From contig JANBVI010000026.1 in the NCBI GenBank assembly GCA_024239075.1, positions 1 to 64,000 of the forward strand: a stretch of 64,000 nucleotides of DNA, written 5' to 3'. Position 1 is the first letter of the stretch; the number at the start of each line of letters is the position of its first letter. This DNA is from Fischerella sp. CENA71 (lineage in GTDB: Bacteria; Cyanobacteriota; Cyanobacteriia; Cyanobacteriales; Nostocaceae). Made by a program: the position numbers and the translations under genes. Shown one piece after another: positions 7,608-15,918 of this stretch. The notes beneath the pieces were generated by a model. The model worked only from the letters and a program-made list of their open reading frames with translations. It ran no database searches and was not told where the DNA came from.

Positions 7608-9317
7608 TTACCTCACAGCTACATTGTAGACTTCTTTGACTGGATCTACTTCCACAATATAAGCATCAACAGGACGCTTAAACAGAACCATTTCTCCTGA
7701 TTTATTTTTCTTTAAATTAACGTGACAAAACCATTCATCATCATTCTTTTCTGGATAATCTAATCGATAATGATAGAGACCCCAACGGCTTTCTTGACGG
7801 TATGATGATGCTCTCGCTGCCATTTCTGCACAGTCGCGAATAAAATGAACTTCCATGCAACGCATCAATTCATGGGGATCACGCGCACCCATCAAATCTA
7901 ATGTTTCTTGATAGTGGACAAAATGTTTCAAGCCAATCTCTATTTTATTACCTGACTTTGGTGGTTGCAAATAATCATTGACTAAGCGACGTAACTTGTA
8001 TTCAACCTGAGTATGAGGAATGCCATTTTGTTTATTTAAAGGTGCATAAATTCGTGCTTTTTCTATTTCTAAAAACTCTGTATCTGGCTCAATAAAATCT
8101 AAATTGTGTATATATTCTATGGCATGTGTTCCTGCTAGGCGACCAAAGACAAATGCCCCAATCATGTAATTATGGGGAACGCTGGCCATGTCTCCAGCTG
8201 CATATAAACCAAGGACAGTTGTTTCAGCTTTTTCGTTCACCCACACACCAGAAGCACTATGACCGCTACATAACCCAATCTCTGATATATGCATTTCAAC
8301 GCTGTGGGTGCGGTAATCTTCATTTCTACCTTGATGAAAACGTTCTCGGCTTGGTCGTTCATTCGCCCAAAGAATAGATTCAATTTCAGCAATTGTATCT
8401 TCATCAAGATGGGTCATTTTAAGTTGGACTGGCCCCTTACCAGAATTTAATTCTTTCCAGATTTCCAACATCATTTGACCACTCCAATAGTCGCAGCTAA
8501 TGAAGCGATTTCCTTCGGCGTTGGCAGTATGAGCGCCGAAAGGCCCAGCAACATAGGCACAAGCAGGACCATTATAATCTTTGATCAAAGGATTAATTTG
8601 AAAGCATTCAATATTGCTGAGTTCTGCTCCTGCATGATAAGCCATTGAGTAGCCATCGCCGGCATTGGTAGGATTTTCATAAGTGCCGTAGAGATAGCCA
8701 GAAGCAGGTAGTCCTAATCTGCCACAAGCACCTGTACATAGAATGACAGCTTTGGCTTGAATAATGATATAGTCGCCGTTTCTGACATCAAATCCCACCG
8801 CACCAATTGCACGCCCTTCTTTGACTAACACGCGAGTTGCCATGACGCGATTTGTGACTTTAACTTTATGACGTTTGACTTGGCGGGTAAGAATGAGCTT
8901 GAGGTCTTTGCCTTCTGGCATGGGTAGAACATATTTACCCACACGGTGTACTTGTTTTAAGTCATAGTTGCCTTGGGCATCTTTTTGAAACTTCACACCC
9001 CAACTTTCTAGTTCTTGGATGACTTCGTAACCTAAATTGCCAGTTTGATAGACGGCTTTTTGGTTGAGAATACCATCGTTGGCAAGGGTGACTTCACGGA
9101 CGTATTGTTCTGGGGTAGAATGACCAGGAATGACTGCGGTATTCACTCCATCCATTCCCATAGCGATCGCACCACTGCGACGGATGTTAGCTTTTTCTAA
9201 AATCAGCACTTCGGCATTAGGATTTGCCTGTTTGGCTTTAATCCCGGCCATCGTTCCTGCTGTTCCGCCACCAATGACAAGTACATCAGTTTTTATCCAT
9301 TGAGTATTCACATCCAT
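7608..9317 (-). CDS. FAD-dependent oxidoreductase, AprA/FrdA-like flavoprotein
   Basis: The 569-residue protein belongs to the FAD_binding_2 flavoprotein group (fumarate reductase, succinate dehydrogenase, L-aspartate oxidase, adenylylsulfate reductase alpha). The dinucleotide motif GGGTAGTMAG starts near residue 16. Then come EKANIRRSGAIAMGMDGVN, the NAGDGYSMAYHAGAEL region and a late GLYAAGDMASVPHNYM FAD loop. The block RRSGAIAMGMDGVN resembles AprA more than FrdA or SdhA. No signal peptide is seen, so it should be cytosolic. Context is a sulfonate-type binding protein upstream and a double-cluster ferredoxin downstream. It may reduce or oxidise a sulfur compound; fumarate reduction is the alternative. 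Confidence 0.85.
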   Translation of the reverse strand: MDVNTQWIKTDVLVIGGGTAGTMAGIKAKQANPNAEVLILEKANIRRSGAIAMGMDGVNTAVIPGHSTPEQYVREVTLANDGILNQKAVYQTGNLGYEVIQELESWGVKFQKDAQGNYDLKQVHRVGKYVLPMPEGKDLKLILTRQVKRHKVKVTNRVMATRVLVKEGRAIGAVGFDVRNGDYIIIQAKAVILCTGACGRLGLPASGYLYGTYENPTNAGDGYSMAYHAGAELSNIECFQINPLIKDYNGPACAYVAGPFGAHTANAEGNRFISCDYWSGQMMLEIWKELNSGKGPVQLKMTHLDEDTIAEIESILWANERPSRERFHQGRNEDYRTHSVEMHISEIGLCSGHSASGVWVNEKAETTVLGLYAAGDMASVPHNYMIGAFVFGRLAGTHAIEYIHNLDFIEPDTEFLEIEKARIYAPLNKQNGIPHTQVEYKLRRLVNDYLQPPKSGNKIEIGLKHFVHYQETLDLMGARDPHELMRCMEVHFIRDCAEMAARASSYRQESRWGLYHYRLDYPEKNDDEWFCHVNLKKNKSGEMVLFKRPVDAYIVEVDPVKEVYNVAVR

Positions 9318-9348
9318 AGTTATACCTTCTTCGCAGGGAGGTCAGGGG

Positions 9349-9412
9349 ACAAGGGGAGCCACTGCGCCCTTACGGGTTAAGAGCGTTGTAGGACGTGGCG
9401 TGAACAAGGGAG
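9349..9412. repeat. Dispersed intergenic repeat (copy A)
   Basis: This stretch, which includes GGGTTAAGAGCGTTGTAG and ACGTGGCGTG, recurs nearly identically at 48443-48500 in the same orientation. It lies between the binding-protein gene and the flavoprotein gene and interrupts no reading frame. It is flanked by ACAAGGG-type short repeats. Confidence 0.8.
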
Positions 9413-9490
9413 AGGGGAGATACGCAGACGCGCGAACGCAAAGAAAAACTCAATGACTATTTGACCATTAACCCTTGACTCTTGCCTTCA

Positions 9491-10570
9491 TTAATTGCTT
9501 TTCCAAACGATTTCTTTTATCTGAACTTGCTTTGGAACTAACTTAATCTTGTGAAATGTATCTGCAATTTCTTGCTGCTTGGTAATTACTTCATTTGTCA
9601 AAGGTAATACACCATACCCCCGACGTTTTTCCGCAATCTCCAATGCTGATGCTTTAATACCTAATTGTGGTTCCAGGAACTTGGCAACTTCTGTCGGATT
9701 ACTGGATGCCCATTTGTCTACTTTGCTGACTTCGTTTAAAACGATTTTCAACACCTCAGGATATTTCTCGACGAATTCTTTACGGGCAAGATAGTAACCC
9801 CGATTCGGTGCTAAATTCGTCGCATCTGTTAAAGTCCTTGCTCCTGTTGCTTCTTGGGCCGCTGCTAAGTAAGGGTCCCAAATTGCCCAAGCATCAACGT
9901 TACCACCTTCAAAAGCAGCACGGGCATCTGCTGGTGTCAAAAAGGCTGGCTTAATATCGCTGTACTGCAAACCAGCTGCTTCTAATGCTTTGACAACAAG
10001 ATAATTTGTGTTTGAACCTTTGGCGAAGGCGACTCTTTTACCTTTAAGTTCGGTAACAATTTTAATCGGTGAATTTTTCGGTACGATAATTGCTTCTGCT
10101 TTAGGACTCCAAGGATCATAGGCAACATATACCAAGGGAGTACCCGCAGCTTGGGCAAAGATGGGCGGTGATTCACCTGTGTAGCCAAAGTCAATACTAC
10201 CCGCGTTCATGGCTTCTAGCATAGGTGGCCCAGCAGGAAATTCTGTCCATTTTACAGATGCACCAGAAGCTGTCAAGGCTTGTTCTAAAATACCTTTGCT
10301 CTTGAGTGCATTGAGAACTGTTGCTGCTTTTTGAAAGCCAATATTCACTGTAATTCCACTTGCAGTAGTTTGATTAGTGGTAGTTGCAGTTGTGGCTTCC
10401 GGTTTGCTGGCAGATGAAGAACAGGCAGAAATCGCCAAGCTCATACCAAGTCCCACAGCGAACAATAGGGATAAACTGCGGGTTTTTCGCTGTTGAAAAA
10501 CTGAGATAACAAACTGGTAAATATTTAAGATGATAGTCTTGAAAAAATGAAATGACATAAATAGACGCAC
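9491..10570 (-). CDS. ABC transporter substrate-binding lipoprotein, sulfonate/taurine (SsuA/TauA) type
   Basis: A basic stretch RKTR (28-31), a hydrophobic segment and the lipobox ISAC place the lipidated Cys at residue 50, so the first 20 or so residues may not be translated. M5 or a later start is possible. The mature part shows the SsuA pattern: NIGFQKAATVLNALKSKG, FPAGPPMLEAMNAGSIDFG, GESPPIFAQAAG and DAWAIWDPYLAAAQ. It is a periplasmic solute receptor, most likely for alkanesulfonates, taurine or a related anion. No permease or ATPase gene is in the window, so it depends on components elsewhere or serves as an orphan receptor. It is the first gene of the minus-strand run. Confidence 0.88.
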   Translation of the reverse strand: MRLFMSFHFFKTIILNIYQFVISVFQQRKTRSLSLLFAVGLGMSLAISACSSSASKPEATTATTTNQTTASGITVNIGFQKAATVLNALKSKGILEQALTASGASVKWTEFPAGPPMLEAMNAGSIDFGYTGESPPIFAQAAGTPLVYVAYDPWSPKAEAIIVPKNSPIKIVTELKGKRVAFAKGSNTNYLVVKALEAAGLQYSDIKPAFLTPADARAAFEGGNVDAWAIWDPYLAAAQEATGARTLTDATNLAPNRGYYLARKEFVEKYPEVLKIVLNEVSKVDKWASSNPTEVAKFLEPQLGIKASALEIAEKRRGYGVLPLTNEVITKQQEIADTFHKIKLVPKQVQIKEIVWKSN

Positions 10571-10741
10571 TGGACAGAGGACTCAAAAAGAGTAGTATGA
10601 TTTATTAATCTACGATAAATTGGTAGACATATAGTATTTTGTTGATAAAAAAATATAATAGTTGTTGAACTGATGGAGGTAATCACGCTTTCCCAATAAG
10701 TAGTCCCTCTTCCCTGTTCCCTTTGACAAAGCGCACTACGA

Positions 10742-10909
10742 TTATGACCTTAGCGATCGCCACGTCGAGTTGCACGCTAGCATCTGCTTGGACTTGAATG
10801 GCAAATCCCGCACTGAGATAATATCTGTTTGCAAACCTTGCTGTGACAAAAGTTTAGCAGAGTAATTCACTAATAAAATTGGAGCGACAAAAATATCTTT
10901 TGTCGTAAC
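10742..10909 (-). pseudogene. ssuE-like NAD(P)H:FMN reductase, N-terminal relic
   Basis: The minus-strand frame ending with TAA at 10742-10744 encodes PILLVNYSAKLLSQQGLQTD followed by IISVRDLPFKSK. This matches the beginning of SsuE-type flavin reductases, where a nucleotide-binding loop is followed by ALLEYSAKLL and a D-I-V-S-V-R-D-L-P strand. The start codon and everything past about residue 50 are gone. It lies 170 bp upstream of the SsuA-like gene on the same strand, which supports an ancestral sulfonate-use cluster. Recognition is from pattern only. Confidence 0.6.
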
Positions 10910-10962
10910 AGACCCTACTTACTGTAGGAGCGATCGCCTTATTAGACTAAAATGTGTATTAC

Positions 10963-11082
10963 TAAGTAACTAAGCAGAATTAATTACACAAACAACTGAT
11001 AGAATATAATCAAAGTTAAATTTGCATAAAAATTAAGGTTTTAGATGTTCTTCATCAGAGAAATAAACCCTCTTTCTTTGAA
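10963..11082. repeat. Right arm of the perfect inverted repeat
   Basis: This is the exact reverse complement of positions 1-120. Identity ends at 10963 on the inner side. On the outer side it cannot be followed, because the partner runs off the window. It sits between the ssuE relic and the ISAs1 relic. Confidence 0.95.
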
Positions 11083-11531
11083 AATATGGCTACGGCTATA
11101 TTTGGAAATCAAAGGTTAATAAATTATTAAGCAATAAGTCTAACACCAATAAATTTATAGAAAACAAACATTTTCTACGTATAAATACTGATATTTTATT
11201 TTTACATTAAAATTTTACAACTATTAGATAGTTGTCGGCTCTATCTGTATTTTTAGATGAAGCAGTAGATCACTTAAAGAGTGAATATTGCTTTGAAACA
11301 CTTAATTGTTAGAGCTTAGAAAGCATATTAGTAGCTAGTCATGACTATTAGAATAATCAATAAAAAAGTAAGTTAAAAAAAATTAAACTACTAAAACCAA
11401 ATTTCAATACGATAAAATTGGTATAATTAGCTAATCATATCGAGATGAAGGGGTGAAAAAGAGGCTAAAAAGCAGACTGGATAAGGTGCATAGCACATAA
11501 GACTTGATGAAAATAGAGTAAGATCAGATCT

Positions 11532-11648
11532 AAATCAAATGAAATCACCGCAATTCCCGCACTGTAAGAAATGCTGGATATATCTGATTGCATCGTCATG
11601 ATTGATGCACAAGCAGTACGCACAAATCGATTGCCGAGAAAATTATAG
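11532..11648 (+). pseudogene. ISAs1-family transposase relic
   Basis: The plus frame reads KSNEITAIPAL, a TAA stop at 11565-11567, then EMLDISDCIVMIDAQAVRTN. This is the conserved start of the ISAs1 DDE domain (normally KSNEITAIP-LLE-LDI-GC-IVTIDAMG). Both ends are missing and the frame carries a stop, so it is a decayed fragment of about 40 residues. Confidence 0.75.
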
Positions 11649-11697
11649 TGGTTTCTTCTAATTACGTCTTAAGTTAGACCAAAAAGGTGCATGGGTG

Positions 11698-11724
11698 GCT
11701 TAATAGCTCGTTACTCTATTAAGC
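11698..11724. other. Small hairpin: 9-bp stem, 9-nt loop
   Basis: GCTTAATAG (11698-11706) pairs with CTATTAAGC (11716-11724). No T-run follows, so it is not a normal terminator. It lies just left of the degenerate MITE. Confidence 0.6.
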
Positions 11725-11748
11725 GACATACTATAATCCCACGGAGTA

Positions 11749-12026
11749 CATTTGGAACAAGTTAAAAGTAAGTGAATTTTGTCAATACATCTTTGAGCAT
11801 AAATACATCTCTATAAGAATGATAATTGTAGCTAGGATTAAGAGGCGAGCGCCGCTCGCTTCTTAATCCACCCCTGTACTTGATTATCATTATTACTAAA
11901 TCTGGCAGGATGATTTGCTAGTTGCGCCCTTCCCTGAAATGCAGCGAGGCACTAAGGAATTTTTCTTTCAAGCACCTTTTAAAATCCCCTTGACAACTGC
12001 CTCACAACCTTAACTTGTGACCAATG
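11749..12026. mobile_element. Degenerate copy of the same MITE family (278 bp)
   Basis: The ends CATTTGGAACAAGTTAAA (11749-11766) and the inverse of CATTGGTCACAAGTTAAG (12009-12026) are diverged versions of the 3065-3375 element ends. The inner landmarks are in the same order: TTTTGTCAAT, AATGATAAT, GTAGCT, a long palindrome (11835-11869), GATTATCATTATT and CCCCTTGACAA near the right end. No clear target duplication remains. It directly abuts a transposase tail at 12030. Confidence 0.75.
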
Positions 12027-12029
12027 GGC

Positions 12030-12146
12030 ATGGACTACTATGAGCAGAAATACCATGAGCAAGTCCTTAACAACCTGCGGAAAAAGGCTCAATCTCTTGG
12101 CTTTGACCTTATTGTTCAACCTTCCATCACCGAATGTGTTTCTTGA
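12030..12146 (+). pseudogene. Transposase C-terminal tail relic (family not assigned)
   Basis: The 38-residue tail MDYYEQKYHEQVLNNLRKKA...GFDLIVQPSITECVS closely matches a second tail at 19185-19298. A tail shared between two IS relics and preceded by unrelated DNA shows that this is the 3' end of a lost transposase gene. The MITE-like element at 11749-12026 replaces the upstream part. Confidence 0.65.
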
Positions 12147-12219
12147 AAGAGGGATCATATCTCTGAATCCTAATTGAGCCTAAATTTTTAGGGACTGTTA
12201 TTTGTGAGAGGCTAAAGCA

Positions 12220-13452
12220 ATGAAGTTGAATTTACTAAAACCAAAACGGATTTTTCGAGTGAGTTTATTTTCCTCTGCCATATTTCTTTCTCCCCTTTCT
12301 AGTCTGGCTTTAACTGTCCAAGAAGTCCCTAATCTCCGAGAGAAGTATGATAGTTGGCTAACTTATATGGTAGGAATTCTCAGCGATAAGATAGAAACTA
12401 AAATCAATCAAATTACTTCTCAGTTGAAGGCAAAAAATAGCACAGAAAAGGCAATAGTACCTGTGCCAGAAACTGCCCCAGCTACTTCTCCCAAAAAATT
12501 TACAACAGAAGTGTTTAATTCTTGTGGAATCGGCAAGAAAGAACAAAACAATAACGTATTGTTTTTGATATCAGTAGGTGATTGCCAGGTGGGAATTGAG
12601 ACTGGTTATGGTGTGGAAACAATTTTACCTGATTCCAAGGTGGGCAATATTATCGACTTCCAAATCAAACCGCGATTAAAAAAAGGAGACTTTGAAAATG
12701 GCACGCTGGTGCAAACAAAAACACTAATACTTGTTTTAAAGTCTGATCGGGCATTGTTTGCGAACAAGGTAACAACTACAAATCAGGTGATCACTCCAAG
12801 CCAGGAAACTTCCCGAAATGCGAACACAACTTTGGACAACGCTATCTTATGCGGACTTTTAGCAGCAAGTGGAATATTTGTACTGGTGGTAGGGAGTGCT
12901 GTTTATCTAGGACGTTCTCGTAAAACTTTCATTAAACCAAAAGGATGTACACGTATAAGTAAGGGCAATTACATTTTTTTATGCGCTGATTGCCAGCAGC
13001 CGATGAAAAAAGTAGACGAAACCACAGTTGCGTTGTATCTCAACAAACCGGAAAAAACAGCACAAAATTTAGGTAGTGTTAGATTTGAAGGTTGGAGGTG
13101 TCCCAATTGCAGCCACAAGCTAACTGATAGTGGATTGCATATCATCGCCCATAAATCCCATTCATCTCGATTTAGAGAATGTCCTCACTGTCAAGAATTA
13201 ACTATCACTCGTACTGAGAAGATTATTGAACTAGCGACGCAATACAGTTCTGAAAAACGACTAATTATCGATAACTGCCATAGTTGTTATTATCACCACC
13301 ATAGTGAGGAAATAATTTCTCGCTTGCCTCCACCACCTTCGCCCTTACAAGGGCAGGTTTTCTCTGTTATGCAGAGGAGAACTGATTTTGATTTGACGAA
13401 GGTTGAGGAAAAAAACAGGCGATTGCACAGAGCACAGTGGTCAAAGTGGTGA
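12220..13452 (+). CDS. TPM-domain membrane protein with C-terminal zinc ribbons (YgcG-like)
   Basis: The 410-residue protein begins with a cleavable-looking signal (hydrophobic 13-31, ending SSLALT). The TPM domain covers about 95-180, with GIGKKEQNNNVLFLISVGD, ETGYGVETILPD and VGNIIDFQIKPRLKKGDF. A transmembrane helix follows at about 208-229. The cytosolic tail carries four Cys pairs (CADCQQP, CPNCSHK, CPHCQE, CHSC) and an HHH run. TPM proteins act in membrane protein quality control such as photosystem II repair in plants; here that is only a family hint. The start at 12220 is preceded by GAGAGG. It is one of few intact genes in the IS-rich zone. Confidence 0.85.
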   Translation: MKLNLLKPKRIFRVSLFSSAIFLSPLSSLALTVQEVPNLREKYDSWLTYMVGILSDKIETKINQITSQLKAKNSTEKAIVPVPETAPATSPKKFTTEVFNSCGIGKKEQNNNVLFLISVGDCQVGIETGYGVETILPDSKVGNIIDFQIKPRLKKGDFENGTLVQTKTLILVLKSDRALFANKVTTTNQVITPSQETSRNANTTLDNAILCGLLAASGIFVLVVGSAVYLGRSRKTFIKPKGCTRISKGNYIFLCADCQQPMKKVDETTVALYLNKPEKTAQNLGSVRFEGWRCPNCSHKLTDSGLHIIAHKSHSSRFRECPHCQELTITRTEKIIELATQYSSEKRLIIDNCHSCYYHHHSEEIISRLPPPPSPLQGQVFSVMQRRTDFDLTKVEEKNRRLHRAQWSKW

Positions 13453-13813
13453 TCGCTTGCTTTTGTTGCTTGTTTTTCACGCTTACCCATATTGCCTCTT
13501 TTTTGTCAACCCTTATTTCTTGACCAACGCTCTAGTAGTTTGCTGTGATTTGAACTAAAAATTGAGATTTTAACTCATGATATGCTTCACAAATGAGTAT
13601 CCAGTTTATAGTTCACTTTTAATATTCGAGTTTTTTTACTAATAATGATTATCGTATAAGCGATAAAAAGACTGTTAGGAGCGACTTTTGTATCAAGCCT
13701 TCGGCTTGATTATCATTATTATTCAGCTACGATTTGAGGTTAGCGATCGCCTAACAACAGAGCGATCGCTTGAACAATGAAATATTTGATTTTTACTCAG
13801 ATATCTACTAAAA
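13453..13813. other. Intergenic stretch with a third palindromic repeat
   Basis: No gene is visible. At 13641-13733 there is a rearranged relative of the MITE core: AATAATGATTATCG (13641-13654), hairpin TCAAGCC-TTC-GGCTTGA (13693-13709), then GATTATCATTATTATT and CAGCTACGAT, the inverse of the ATCGTAGCTG found in the MITE at 3065-3375. Two HIP1 sites follow. Confidence 0.6.
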
Positions 13814-14077
13814 CAAAGTTTTGAACCATAACATGGGCATTTGAACCATATTCTGAATTGAAAGTTTAAGTTAGAGCAATTTTTTCAGGGATTTTTTGTG
13901 CAAGTTTTGTCCAATTGTGTTTTTTCAACTCATTCTCTAGTTATGATTCAGAATTTCAACTCTCACTCATAATTTGATTCAAAGTTTTAATTTGTGATTA
14001 GTGCGAAAGCCTGAATTTTCGTTAACTCTTTTCTAATTTATGGATCAAAATTTTTCTCATATTATGATTCAAAGCAT
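13814..14077. repeat. Six iteron-like copies of a TATGRTTCAAA motif
   Basis: Two inverted copies (TTGAACCATA at 13821-13830 and 13841-13850) are followed by four forward, imperfect copies: TTATGATTCAGAATTT (13941-13956), AATTTGATTCAAAGTTTT (13971-13988), TTATGGATCAAAATTTTT (14038-14055) and ATTATGATTCAAAGCAT (14061-14077). Spacing is irregular. They precede an IS630 relic and could be its transposase-binding sites or old IS ends. Confidence 0.55.
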
Positions 14078-14111
14078 ATTTGCCAAGAAAACTTTGCTAG
14101 GTTAAATAGTC

Positions 14112-14456
14112 GGGATATAAACGCTGCATCTTTATTGTTCTTTCAAGCACGGTTTGATTTCATTTTTTTAAAGTCTGACGTACTGTCTCGCCAGAAATTG
14201 AATCTACCATCCCAACACTGACTAAATGATCTGCTAATAATTGCATTGTCCAACGTACTCTTCCAGTTGGCGGGTTGGAACAAGCAGTTGCAATCAGGAA
14301 TGCTTCTTGTTTTTCATCTAATTTTTTAGGTTTCGGTGGATGTGGTTCATCCTTTAACGCAAAATCTAACCCACCAATGACAAATTTTTCTCGTGTCCGT
14401 TGTACTGTCGCAACATGCACTCTCACTCTATGAGCGATCGCGCATTGCTGTTTCAT
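14112..14456 (-). pseudogene. IS630-family transposase, N-terminal fragment
   Basis: The frame encodes IAHRVRVHVATVQRTREKF, GGLDFALKDEPHP and GRVRWTMQLLADHLVSVGMV, ending SGETVRQTLKK. These are the helix-turn-helix and linker of IS630 transposases. Reading on past the 14160 stop gives NEIKPCLKEQ, then a stop, then a decayed match to the following block. The DDE catalytic domain is absent. Confidence 0.8.
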
Positions 14457-14693
14457 CTTCAGAAGCCATCAAAAGAATTGCTAGGCAGGAAAATTTCCTG
14501 GTAGCGATTCGCCATCTGATGATATGACCAGGTCACCTGACCCTTTTATCTAGGGACTGGAGGCAAAGAACTTCAGGAGGAGATGCTCCTCAGTAAAATA
14601 GGCTACTGCCTCTACGCACAGCTTTCACGTTGCGCATCTCCGCTCAATGCTGTTATGCCCTCAAAAAAATTTGCAACACAACCATAGATCTGG

Positions 14694-15692
14694 CTATTGT
14701 CTGTTGTCACTGATCATACTTTTTGCAGCTAAGCGAGCCTTTAAAACTGACATATTAGTTTTATCGAGGTTGAAATTAAAAACCATTACATTCTCCAGTA
14801 GGGGACTATATTGACGTACATAGTCCTCTATTCCTCTTGAAACGCAGACCGCATCAGCCTGCTCCAGAAGTTGGGGATTTTGCTGAAGGGACTTCAGACC
14901 TAAGGGTTGAAAGTTTATGTGAGAAATTCCTGCCTGTTGTAGCGTCTGTTTTATCAATTCACTTCCAGCTTCTTCCTGACAAACAAGCAGCATCAAAGTC
15001 TTACGAGGTAAAGATGAAATTTGTGTCAGGAGTTGCAAGTCTGGCTCAATATTAACGCCAATCACTTCCTGTTCGGAAGCAGTTATTTGAGTAACATTCC
15101 ATAGATATTGCATCGTTGTAATTACAAGGTCAGCAGCTAATAGCTCTTTCAAGCCTTTTGGCTGACCAGCCTTTAAGTCTTCCAAACGGAGAGATGATAA
15201 AGGAATTTTTATTTCTGCTTGAATTGCTTCATATACATTTATACTATTGTGCAAGCATTCTACAAATACTAACTTTAAAATTGGTGCTTGAAGCCAATTC
15301 CGTCTGACTGCTTGTGCATAAGCAGCAGCTCCAAATTCGGATGGAGATAATCCAATTACTACCGCAGTACTAAAGGCCTGACCTAGCAGATTGTAATATT
15401 GATTATGAGTAATAATATTCTGTACAGCTTGGGTGTGAGCGACAAAAGTCCCTTTCCCTCTAGTTGCTATCAAATAACCAAATTCAATCAGATAGTTATA
15501 GACGGCTGCAATTGTGCTGTGATTGACTCCCAGGTGTTTGGCTAATTGAGTAACAGTAGGCAAAACATCACCCGGCTGTAGATCTCCAATCGCGATTAGT
15601 AGTTTAATCTGCTCAGCAATTTGAGCGTTAATTGTTATTGGCGCTTCAGTATCAACAATAATCGAGATTTTACTTGGTTGCGGCATTATCAT
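14694..15692 (-). CDS. GntR-type transcription regulator with a C-terminal ligand-binding-like domain
   Basis: The 332-residue protein has an N-terminal winged helix of the GntR family (about 20-90): INAQIAEQIKLLIAIGDLQP, then LPTVTQLAKHLGVNHSTIAA and RGKGTFV. The remaining 230 residues have no aminotransferase lysine motif and look like a two-lobed sensor domain (LLVCQEEAGSELIKQTLQQA, ADAVCVSRGIEDYV). Ligand and target are unknown. The natural promoter has probably been lost: an IS110 transposase fragment ends only a few bases upstream of the ATG at 15692 and even overlaps it in another frame. Start 15692 or 15686 cannot be resolved. Confidence 0.78.
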   Translation of the reverse strand: MIMPQPSKISIIVDTEAPITINAQIAEQIKLLIAIGDLQPGDVLPTVTQLAKHLGVNHSTIAAVYNYLIEFGYLIATRGKGTFVAHTQAVQNIITHNQYYNLLGQAFSTAVVIGLSPSEFGAAAYAQAVRRNWLQAPILKLVFVECLHNSINVYEAIQAEIKIPLSSLRLEDLKAGQPKGLKELLAADLVITTMQYLWNVTQITASEQEVIGVNIEPDLQLLTQISSLPRKTLMLLVCQEEAGSELIKQTLQQAGISHINFQPLGLKSLQQNPQLLEQADAVCVSRGIEDYVRQYSPLLENVMVFNFNLDKTNMSVLKARLAAKSMISDNRQ

Positions 15693-15694
15693 AT

Positions 15695-15918
15695 ATATTG
15701 AATACTGGTCGCCAATATTCCCCTGTACTTTCCATCGCTACTTGGGTACAACCAAAACTTAATAACCAATCGAGCATGTTGAGCAAGCTGTTGGTATGAG
15801 TCTCGAATGTACGAACTTCTCTGTTCCATCCTCCCTTTTGATTTGGGGTAATCACACAAGCTGTTACTGTTTTTTTGTGTACGTCCAGTCCGGCACAATG
15901 TGTGTAAACTACTTGCAT
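15695..15918 (-). pseudogene. IS110-family transposase, N-terminal fragment
   Basis: The frame starting MQVVYTHCAGLDVHKKTVTA and continuing to MESTGEYWRPVFNI is the start of the DEDD RuvC-like domain of IS110 transposases, with the first catalytic Asp in GLDVHKK. It is cut at YWRPVFNI, where it runs into the start of the GntR gene. More than two thirds of the protein is missing. Confidence 0.82.

Noticed and set aside
12143-12175. A third copy of the 120-bp inverted repeat end
   Set aside because: GAAAGAGGGATCATATCTCTG resembles GAAAGAGGGTTTATTTCTCTG only over about 20 bases; identity does not extend.
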